Shown: positions 24,718 through 31,468 of the stretch, piece after piece | How the letters are laid out: every line of letters starts with the position of its first letter | Numbering within the stretch: the first letter of the stretch is position 1 | NCBI RefSeq assembly: GCF_008065375.1 | Contig: NZ_VJYI01000001.1 | Coordinates: 186,001 to 250,000, forward strand | DNA length: 64,000 nt | DNA from: Nonomuraea sp. SYSU D8015 | GTDB lineage: Bacteria; Actinomycetota; Actinomycetes; Streptosporangiales; Streptosporangiaceae | Direction of reading: 5' to 3' | Position numbers and translations under genes: made by a program | The notes under the pieces: model-generated | What the model was told of the DNA's origin: nothing | Seen by the model: only the letters and a program-made list of their open reading frames with translations | Databases searched by the model: none

Positions 24718-26961
24718 TCATTCTTCGGCCGCGAGCACCCGGCGATCACCCCTCTTCACCGAGGGCGTAGAACGCAGCGGCGGCACGATGTGCACCCGGG
24801 CCGTCGCGATGTCGAAGTACAGCCCCACCAGCTCCAGCTTCCCGGCCCTGACCTGCTCGTCGACCTTCCGGTAGGTCCGCAGGTTCTCCAGCTGCTGCTG
24901 CACGTTGACCCGGCACAGCACGTCCAGCGCCCCGCTGTGCAGCCGGTCGCCCTCGGTCTCGATGAACGTCGCCAGGCTGTGGTAGCCGTGCCGCAGCCAC
25001 CGCCGCAGCCCCGGCAGGCTCCCCGCCTGGACCCCCGCGCTCAGCACCCCCGCCATCGCGCCGCACCCCGAATGGCCGCACACCGTGATCGTGTGCACAC
25101 CCAGCACCTGCGTGGCGTACTCGATCGCGGCCACCACCGAGTCGTCGTGCGGCTCCGACCCCCTGCGCGGCACCAGGTTGCCGATGTTGCGCACCGTGAA
25201 CAGGTCGCCGGGACCGCTCGCGGTGATCAGGCTCGGCATGATCCTGGAGTCCGCGCACGTGATGAACAGGTGCGACGGCTGCTGCTTGTGGGCCAGTTCG
25301 GTGAAGATGGGCTTCACGAGCGGCGCCGTGCGCCGGTGGTATTCGCGCGCCCCGGCCGTCAGCTGGCACTCCACCCGCGTGGTGCCGCCGATGTCCGGCA
25401 TGTCGCGGCCGATCGGGTGGCGCCGCCGGTGCGCCCACGGCAGCCACCAGCGGTCCGGGACCATGGGCGGCGACTTCACCGGGAACATGCGCGCCCCGCT
25501 GGCCGCCAGCGTGTACCACTCGTCGTGCAGCTCGTCGATCTCGACCGTGCCGCCCATGCGCTCGTGGTCGAGCCGCCAGGAGTGGAGCGCCTCGAAGGCC
25601 GCGTTGTCCATGAAGTCGATGTTGAGGTCGAGGTCGACCGGGGTGCCCGCGGGGATCGTCCGCAGCTCGTGCGTCAGCCTCGGCACGCCCAGGAACGTGA
25701 GCGAGCCCGAGATCGTCACGTGCAGCCGGCCGTCCCGGTCCTCCCGCTTCAGCACGGTGACCCAGGTCAGGCGGCGCAGCGCGAGCAGCGCCGCCAGAGC
25801 CAGCCCGGCCAGCACCCCCTCGGCCAGCCCGAGGAGGATCACCATGACCAGCGTCACCACGTACACGGGGACCTCGCCGTGGCCGTGGACCTTCTTGATG
25901 TGGCCGAGATTCACCATCTGCACGCCGATGAACACCAGCAGCGCCGCCAGCGCCTCCATCGGGATCAGCGTGATCGTCGAGCCGAACCCGAGGGCGAACA
26001 CCAGCACCCACACCCCGTGCAGGATCGTCGAGCAGCGGGTGCGCGCGCCCGCGCGCACGTTGGCGGTGCTCCGCACGATCACGCCCGCCACCGGCAGGCC
26101 GCCGAGCGCGCCGGTGACCATGTTCGCCACGCCCTGGCCGGTCAGCTCCTGGTCGAGATCGGCCCGGCGGCCGCCGTGCATGCCGTCGACCGCCACGCAG
26201 CAGAGCAGCGATTCGCAGCCCGCCAGCAGCGCCACCAGCAGCACCGACGCGACGACCATGTGCCAGTCGCCCTGCGGCAGCACCGGGAAGGCCCACTCGG
26301 TGACGCTGTCGGACAGGTCCACGCGCGTGACGTCCCAGTCGAACACCCACGCCGTCACCGCCGCCGCCACCAGCGCGGCCAGCGGCGCCGGCACCGCCTT
26401 GACCCGCTTGGGCAGCCGAGTCCACACCGCCAGCACCGTGATCGTGAGGAGCCCGACCATGACCTTGTGGCCGTGCAGGTCGGCGATCTGGCCGGGCAGC
26501 TCGATCAGATTGGCCACGGCGGAGCGCTGCGAGCTGCCGCCGAGCACGACGTGGAGCTGGGACAGCGCGATGATCACGCCGACGGCCGCCAGCATGCCGT
26601 GGATGACGGCCGGGGACACCGCGAGCGCCGCCCTGGCGGCCTTGAAAACTCCCAGCACGAGCTGGACAGCGCCCGCCAGCAAGGTGATCATGCAGGTGGC
26701 GCGCCACCCGTACGTGTGCACCAGGTCGACGACCACCAGGGACAGCCCGGCGGCCGGCCCGCTCACCTGCACGGCGGACCCGCCCAGCGCGCCCGCCACT
26801 ATTCCGCCCACCACGGCGGCGATCAGTCCGGCGGCCAGGGGAGCCCCGGAGGCCATCGCGATGCCCAGCGACAGGGGCACCGCGATGAGGAAAACCACGA
26901 GCGAGGCTGGCACATCATGCCGGAGGGTGCTCAGCCAGCTACTCTGCGTGTCGCGGAACAT
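24718..26961 (-). CDS. SulP anion transporter fused to beta-carbonic anhydrase
   Basis: A 747-residue three-part protein. Residues about 10-395 are the SulP/SLC26 membrane domain with 12-14 helices (LVVFLIAVPLSLGIAMASG, PVAGVIVRSTANVRAG). Residues about 415-500 are a STAS-like domain (TFLGVPRLTHELRTIP ... VDLDLNIDFMDNAAFEAL). Residues about 545-735 are a beta-carbonic anhydrase with zinc ligands Cys569, His630 and Cys633 (TCADSR, CGHSGCG) and the Asp571/Arg573 dyad. The protein probably imports bicarbonate or another anion and interconverts it with CO2 at the inner face of the membrane. A 7-bp-arm inverted repeat abuts the start codon. It heads an operon with the epimerase-like gene. Confidence 0.93.
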   Translation of the reverse strand: MFRDTQSSWLSTLRHDVPASLVVFLIAVPLSLGIAMASGAPLAAGLIAAVVGGIVAGALGGSAVQVSGPAAGLSLVVVDLVHTYGWRATCMITLLAGAVQLVLGVFKAARAALAVSPAVIHGMLAAVGVIIALSQLHVVLGGSSQRSAVANLIELPGQIADLHGHKVMVGLLTITVLAVWTRLPKRVKAVPAPLAALVAAAVTAWVFDWDVTRVDLSDSVTEWAFPVLPQGDWHMVVASVLLVALLAGCESLLCCVAVDGMHGGRRADLDQELTGQGVANMVTGALGGLPVAGVIVRSTANVRAGARTRCSTILHGVWVLVFALGFGSTITLIPMEALAALLVFIGVQMVNLGHIKKVHGHGEVPVYVVTLVMVILLGLAEGVLAGLALAALLALRRLTWVTVLKREDRDGRLHVTISGSLTFLGVPRLTHELRTIPAGTPVDLDLNIDFMDNAAFEALHSWRLDHERMGGTVEIDELHDEWYTLAASGARMFPVKSPPMVPDRWWLPWAHRRRHPIGRDMPDIGGTTRVECQLTAGAREYHRRTAPLVKPIFTELAHKQQPSHLFITCADSRIMPSLITASGPGDLFTVRNIGNLVPRRGSEPHDDSVVAAIEYATQVLGVHTITVCGHSGCGAMAGVLSAGVQAGSLPGLRRWLRHGYHSLATFIETEGDRLHSGALDVLCRVNVQQQLENLRTYRKVDEQVRAGKLELVGLYFDIATARVHIVPPLRSTPSVKRGDRRVLAAEE

Positions 26962-26981
26962 GGAGCAAACCCTATTGCTCC
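26962..26981 (-). promoter_or_regulatory. inverted repeat abutting the SulP-CA start codon
   Basis: GGAGCAA (26962-26968) and TTGCTCC (26975-26981) are perfect 7-bp arms around a 6-bp spacer, ending exactly at the base before the ATG on the minus strand. It could be an operator, or an mRNA hairpin that hides the initiation region; no other Shine-Dalgarno-like sequence is present. Confidence 0.45.
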
Positions 26982-27034
26982 GTCGACCCTGCTTTAGTGG
27001 TGCGTCACATGGGTTTTACGCATTAGTGACTCCT

Positions 27035-27053
27035 CCACCCGTAAAGGGGGTGG
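27035..27053 (-). repeat. subterminal hairpin of an IS200/IS605-type right end
   Basis: CCACCC (27035-27040) and GGGTGG (27048-27053) form a 6-bp stem right after the stop of the TnpB remnant. A short hairpin at this place is typical of IS605/IS1341 right ends and of the 3' part of the TnpB guide RNA (family knowledge). Confidence 0.5.
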
Positions 27054-27060
27054 CTTCTCG

Positions 27061-27273
27061 TTACGCCGCGCGGGCGACGTCGCGGAGGACCAGCCCGGCC
27101 CTCTTGATGTTGCTCGCCCCGACCACGTGCGCGTTGGCGGCGTACCCGCACGTGACGCAGACGAAGCCGGCCTGGGTGGTGCGATTCTCCCCTGACACGT
27201 GCCCTCATTCGGGGCAGCTGCCGGAGTTGTTGCGGGGATCCACCGCGATAACGATCGTGTTCTTATAACACTG
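27061..27273 (-). pseudogene. TnpB (IS200/IS605 OrfB) C-terminal remnant
   Basis: Read on the minus strand, this segment encodes the end of a TnpB nuclease: TIVIAVDPRNNS, SCPE, GHVSGENRTTQAGFVC, CGYAANAHVVGASNIKRAG and LVLRDVARAA, then TAA. The VDPRN motif and the C-x2-C ... C-x2-C zinc ribbon are diagnostic. The second cysteine codon of the first CxxC pair is TGA (CPE-stop-GH), so the frame is broken exactly at a zinc ligand. Upstream of about 27273 no further TnpB similarity or start is visible, so only the last 70 or so codons survive. No tnpA or left end is seen. Confidence 0.8.
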
Positions 27274-27355
27274 GTATTCGCCGGAACCCGCATGGGCCTG
27301 CGGCTGAAGGCACGCTCAGGCGCTGGAACGCCTTCCCGCCCGGCATTCCCTTGCT

Positions 27356-27385
27356 CCCTAAAGGGCCCTAAAGGGCCCTAAAGGG
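27356..27385. repeat. three tandem copies of CCCTAAAGGG
   Basis: Perfect 10-bp unit repeated three times without gaps. With the flanking GCT and AGC, the whole 36 bp (27353-27388) is nearly self-complementary, with mismatches only in each central AAA. It lies 38 bp past the 3' end of the Ser/Pro-rich membrane-protein gene. It may act as a transcription terminator or be a repeat-expansion product. Confidence 0.7.
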
Positions 27386-27422
27386 AGCGGTCTCCTTCCC
27401 TTCGACCTGGCGGCGCCTGCGA

Positions 27423-29054
27423 TCAGCGGTAGTAGTCGTGCGGGTAGTCCTTCTCCGAGGGCCGCCGATGGCCGCCGCCGTTGCCCTGGGAGGGCTGGTC
27501 GCCGAGCCCGTCGCCGCCGTACCCCGGCCAGGTGCTCTGAGTGCCGTTCGACGACGGCGGCTCGGGCCACAGGGCGGCGGGGGCGGTGGTGATGTCGCCC
27601 GTCTCGTACGCGGGGAACGAGGACGGGGGCGCCGGGGGCGTGGGGGTCGACAGCACGTCGTCGTAGGCGCCCGCCGAGACCGCCCGGCCCGGCACGGTCG
27701 GGCTGCCGGTGGCGGGGGAGGAGCCGGGGAGCGGCTCGGAGTCGTCGGCCACCGCCCAGCCGGTGCGCACCTCGTACGAGGCCGGGTAGGAGGAGCGGCC
27801 GGCCGGCTGTTCGAACGCCGGCCAGGAGGTCGCGGGGCCGCCGTAGACGGTGGCGGGGGTGGGGTCGTCCAGGATGTCGGGCGAGGCCGTGGGGGGCCAG
27901 GTGCCCGAGGGGGTGGGCATCGGAGGGGTGTTCCAGGTGGTCTCGAGCGGGTCGGCGGCCGCGCCGTTGTAGGCGGGGAACGGGTCGCTCGTCGGCGCGC
28001 CGTGGATGGGGGTGGGTTGTGCCACCGGGAACGAGCCGCTGGAGGCCGGGCCGGAGGCGGGGAACGCGCCGCCGGTGGAGGCGGCGGCAGGGAACGACCC
28101 GCTGCCGCTCACGGGGGAGGCCGGGTAAGAGCCGCTGCCGCTCAAGGGGGAGGCCGGGAACGACCCGCTGCCGTTCGCGGGGGAGGCGGGGTAGGAGCCG
28201 CTGCCGTTCGCCGCGGGCTGCGGGCGGGCGGAGGGGGTCGGCTCGGGGCGGGCGGCGGGCACCTGCTGGGCGCCCGTGCCGAGGATGCTCATCACGTCGG
28301 CCGTCGGCGCCGCGAACGTCACGGTGCGCTGGTCGGCCAGCTCGGCCTGCGAGGGAGTGGCACGCCTGGCGGGCTCGACCAGATCGGCGAGGTTGGCGGC
28401 CGCGGGGACCTGGCGCTGCGGCAAGGGAGCCTGGAGGGTGGCCGCGTTGGGGTCGACGGCGGCGGAGACGGGCTGGGGCCTGGCCTTGCGCTCGCTGCGA
28501 CGTTCGGCGGGACGCTCCGGCCGGCTCGGACGCTCGGCGGCGCGCTGCGGCTGCCGCTCAGCGGGGCGCGCCCGCTCGGCGGTCCGGTCGCGGTCGGCGG
28601 TCCGGTCGCGGTCCGCGGTCCGCTGCCGGTCGGCGGCACGTTCCCGGTCGTCGGGGCGGGCGGCGGCCTTCCTGGCCGCCACGGTGCCTCCGGCGCCGAA
28701 GCCGCCCTGCTCCGCATCGCTGCGGATGTTGGCCCAGAACTCCTCGTCGTCCTCGTCCGTCGTGGGGTTGCCCCACTCGTCGACGCCACGCCTGCCACGC
28801 TGTCCGGTGCGCACCGGTTTCGGCTTGGGCGCGTCGATGGGGCTGAAGTCGGGGCTGAAATTGGTCATCCGCGGCTCGTGCGCCGCGAACTCGTCCGTGG
28901 AGCGAGCGTGGGTCTTCTCCTCCTTCTCGGCCATCTCCTTCAGCCGTTCCGGAGGGAGCGAGCTCTCCCGGCGACTCATCGAACGCATGCCCAGTGCCAC
29001 GACGACGAGCACGGCGAGCACGACGGCGACCAAGCTCACGACAACCGCAGTCAT
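27423..29054 (-). CDS. single-pass membrane protein with long Ser/Pro/Gly-rich tail
   Basis: A 543-residue protein I cannot assign to a functional family. One N-terminal transmembrane helix (about 3-21, TAVVVSLVAVVLAVLVVVAL) is followed by a charged region with RGVDEWGNPTTDEDDEEFWANI, then an Arg/Asp/Glu-rich repeat run (ADRDRTADRDRTAER, about 165-215). About 300 residues of low-complexity Ser/Pro/Gly/Tyr sequence follow, with units like GSGSYPASP and GSGSFPASP repeated four times (about 295-335). The cytoplasmic or extracellular side is uncertain. The ATG at 29054 has GAGGGTGG before it; an upstream in-frame start at 29090 lacks support. Likely an envelope- or division-associated scaffold (inference). 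Confidence 0.75.
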   Translation of the reverse strand: MTAVVVSLVAVVLAVLVVVALGMRSMSRRESSLPPERLKEMAEKEEKTHARSTDEFAAHEPRMTNFSPDFSPIDAPKPKPVRTGQRGRRGVDEWGNPTTDEDDEEFWANIRSDAEQGGFGAGGTVAARKAAARPDDRERAADRQRTADRDRTADRDRTAERARPAERQPQRAAERPSRPERPAERRSERKARPQPVSAAVDPNAATLQAPLPQRQVPAAANLADLVEPARRATPSQAELADQRTVTFAAPTADVMSILGTGAQQVPAARPEPTPSARPQPAANGSGSYPASPANGSGSFPASPLSGSGSYPASPVSGSGSFPAAASTGGAFPASGPASSGSFPVAQPTPIHGAPTSDPFPAYNGAAADPLETTWNTPPMPTPSGTWPPTASPDILDDPTPATVYGGPATSWPAFEQPAGRSSYPASYEVRTGWAVADDSEPLPGSSPATGSPTVPGRAVSAGAYDDVLSTPTPPAPPSSFPAYETGDITTAPAALWPEPPSSNGTQSTWPGYGGDGLGDQPSQGNGGGHRRPSEKDYPHDYYR

Positions 29055-29237
29055 TGCACCACCCTCAAAGCCATGGCCTCCCTCTGGCACTGGTGAGATC
29101 GCGCGGCCATCGACGCGACCTGCCCCCTTTGATCACCAATGCCTAACAATTGGATCTGATTGTGTCGGACCACTATGAGCGTTGTCACACCCTACGTGAA
29201 GAATTGGTACACCGTACTACCTGCGGTGTTCGGTCTC

Positions 29238-29819
29238 TCACTCGATGTCGACCGCCGTGAGGCGGCCTCGGGCTATGGTCTGGTCCGCGATCTGCTTCAG
29301 GATCTCGGGCAGGGAACTGCCCTTACCGGGATCGACCTTGCCGTCCAACGTGTAAACCGTGAAGCGGTAGCTTCCTTTTTCCTTGCACGGGGGTTCGTAG
29401 CCCGCTTTTCCACTGGTCACCCTCGCCTGCCCGCTGCCCTCCGGGGGCTCGGCCGCGGCGTTGGGGCCCAGCTCGGTCGTGGTCGCCGGGATGTTGTAGA
29501 GCACCCAGTACACGGCCGCTTCTGATGGGGTGTGTGAATCGACCACGATCGCGATCGACTTCGCCTGGGACAGCGGCTGACTCGACCAGCGCAGCGGCGG
29601 GCTGCCCTGGGTGCCCCTGCAGGAGTATTCGCGCGGCAAAGGCTTGCCGTCGCGCAACTCCGGGCTCGAGACGTTGATCCGCGCGATGTCCTGGGCCTGT
29701 GACCTGCCGATGAAGCTGCCGAAGAAACTGCCGCACCCCGACGTCGCCAGCAGCGCGGTCACCGCCGTCACAGTGACGGCGGTGCGTCGCACGCGTGATG
29801 CCGCGTTACACAGCCCCAT
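29238..29819 (-). CDS. PEBP/YbhB-family lipoprotein
   Basis: A 193-residue phosphatidylethanolamine-binding-like protein (Raf-kinase-inhibitor fold, YbhB/YbcL type). It has an N-terminal signal with a lipobox-like TSGC (Cys29), so it is probably anchored to the outer face of the membrane. The fold signatures GKPLPREYSCRGTQGSPPLRW, AIVVDSHTP and YWVLYNIPA, the Glu-rich GYEPPC and YRFTVYTLD are present in order. Ligand and role are not known for bacterial members. Standalone, with no obvious operon partner. ATG at 29819 chosen as the first start of the signal peptide. Confidence 0.87.
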   Translation of the reverse strand: MGLCNAASRVRRTAVTVTAVTALLATSGCGSFFGSFIGRSQAQDIARINVSSPELRDGKPLPREYSCRGTQGSPPLRWSSQPLSQAKSIAIVVDSHTPSEAAVYWVLYNIPATTTELGPNAAAEPPEGSGQARVTSGKAGYEPPCKEKGSYRFTVYTLDGKVDPGKGSSLPEILKQIADQTIARGRLTAVDIE

Positions 29820-30946
29820 GCCGGACGATGCTACGCGGCTCTCGGCGATGCGCAGACCGTTTCTCGATGGTCCGTGGTCGGTAAAGGATCCGAAATCGGC
29901 CGGAATCGAGGCATCTAGAGAGTGAGGTTGGCCACATCCGCCCCTCTGTCCCCACCCGCCGAGCCGAATCGGCTCGCGCCTCGGGACCCTTACTGGCCTG
30001 CGGCGTCACGTCGACGGGACGGCGGGCGGGATCCCGCACGGCGACGCCACAAAACGGACACTGGTTTCGGTCGCAGACTCGGGCGAAAACCAGATGCGCC
30101 AGATCGGCGGGAAGCGGTATTGGGCCGGCGGTCGATGGGGGACTGCGAACCGCATTGGGGCCGGCACCGATGGGACCGCGGCCCCACGCCGGCCAGACGG
30201 CCTGGTGCAGCCGTGAGCCGCACCACCCAGATGGTGGGTGACGGCGTGCGGCGCACCCGGCCCGAGAGCGGGCGAGGCTATGCGGCGCGTCGGCTGGCCG
30301 CGGGTGGGGCTATGCAGCGTGTCGGTCTGGCAGTGGGGGAGGCGGTGCGAGGCTGCGTGGCGCGTCGGCTCGACCTACGGGGGCGAGGCTGTGGGGGCGT
30401 CGGCCCGGCCGCGGGGCAATGCCGCGAAGCGCATGGGGCCGACAGGGGATGTGGCCGCGCGGCGTATCTGCTGGCACGAGAGACGTCTGCTGCCATTACG
30501 CGGGGCTGCCATCACGCGGGGCTGCCATCACGCGGGGCTGGCTGGAGGCGGAGCTGGTTGGACACGCTCGTTGGACGCGGGCTGGTTGGACGCCGGGCTG
30601 GGTGGGCGCGGGGCTGGCCGGGTCCGAGGGCTGGCCGGTCCGAGGCTGGGTGGCGAGCGGGCTACTGGAGTAGGGATCGGTTGCTGGCATGACGCAGGGG
30701 GATCGCATCGGGCGGACGGCGGCTGCCACGTTGCGTGAGGCGCTCGCGCTGTGTGCGGTCCCGCGCGGGGCCCGAGCCTGGCTGGCACGAACGTGGCGCC
30801 GCCGACGTGGCCAAGCTCGACAGCCTGCGGCCGGCCGCCACCGAGCATGGCACCACGCGCCGGAGGCGGGCGATCGGACACGCCGCGGCGACCGGCGGAT
30901 CTTTACCGCCCCGACGGCAGATCGCCATCGGTCCTAAGCTGGCCTT
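29820..30946. other. 1.1-kb region without a convincing gene, repetitive
   Basis: No frame shows a protein family or normal codon bias; several open frames here are GC-driven and read as Arg/Gly/Trp-rich noise. The part 30240-30660 is built of degenerate short G-rich repeats (GGGCTGG, GTCGGCTGG) including a 16-bp unit in three tandem copies (30490-30537). The last 15 bases contain a probable promoter for the PH-domain gene (TAAGCT at 30935-30940, 6 bp before its GTG). Confidence 0.5.
30490..30537. repeat. 16-bp tandem repeat, three copies
   Basis: CTGCCATTACGCGGGG followed by two copies of CTGCCATCACGCGGGG; one base differs in the first copy. It lies within the gene-free repetitive region. 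Confidence 0.8.
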
Positions 30947-31468
30947 GTGACGTCAACAGGCCCGCTACGCGATCCGGCGAACCGCGTCTCGCCCAAGGCC
31001 GTACGCCTGTGGCTGCTGGAGGCGTTGGTCGCGTTCGCCTTCTTCCTCGGCGGCTCCCTCTTGGTGGCGCGGTGGGTCGGCGGGAGCGGGTGGTCTTGGG
31101 TGCCTGACTGGTTCGCCGGAAACCCCTGGTTGTTGCCGCTGGCGGTCGTCGTGGTGCTGCTGCCGTTCCTGGTGGCCGAGCCGTTCGTAAGGTACTCCGT
31201 ACATCGCTGGGAGCTCTCAGGCGACGTCGTCTACGCCAGGTCGGGGTTCCTGACCAGGGAGTGGGTGTTCGTGCCCGTGAGCCGCATCCAGACGGTCGAC
31301 AAGGGGCAAGGGTGGTTCGAACGGATGCTCGGGCTGGCGACGCTGGAGATCCGCACCGCGTCCCACGCGGGCTCCTCGACGATCAAGGGTCTGGATCTCC
31401 AGGTGGCGGCGGGGCTGGCCGAGCAGCTCGCGCACCGGGCCGAGGAGCTCAGGGATGACGCGACATGA
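30947..31468 (+). CDS. bacterial PH-domain membrane protein (YdbS-like)
   Basis: A 173-residue protein with two transmembrane helices (about 23-44 and 63-83) followed by one bPH_2 domain (about 88-165) with the family pattern WELSGDVVYARSGFLTREWVFVPVSRIQTVDKGQGWFERMLGLATLEIRTAS split across its strands. It pairs with the larger YdbT-like protein encoded next, as in Bacillus ydbS-ydbT, where the two are linked to bacteriocin resistance. GTG start; the -10-like TAAGCT 6 bp upstream and the lack of a ribosome site suggest a leaderless mRNA. It overlaps the next gene by 4 bp. Confidence 0.88.
   Translation: MTSTGPLRDPANRVSPKAVRLWLLEALVAFAFFLGGSLLVARWVGGSGWSWVPDWFAGNPWLLPLAVVVVLLPFLVAEPFVRYSVHRWELSGDVVYARSGFLTREWVFVPVSRIQTVDKGQGWFERMLGLATLEIRTASHAGSSTIKGLDLQVAAGLAEQLAHRAEELRDDAT

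Noticed and set aside
24505..26997. 830-codon plus-strand frame opposite the SulP-carbonic anhydrase gene
   Set aside because: His/Arg/Gln-rich antisense shadow; the minus strand encodes unmistakable SulP and carbonic anhydrase motifs.
27000..27390. A complete insertion sequence
   Set aside because: Only the TnpB tail and a right-end-like hairpin are present; no tnpA, no tnpB 5' part and no left end were found.
27356..30537. CRISPR array
   Set aside because: The short tandem repeats are contiguous or degenerate without unique spacers of constant length, and no cas genes are present.
29922..30692. 256-codon plus-strand ORF in the gene-free region
   Set aside because: Arg/Gly/Trp-rich, no ribosome site, no third-position bias distinct from other frames, and it spans simple repeats.
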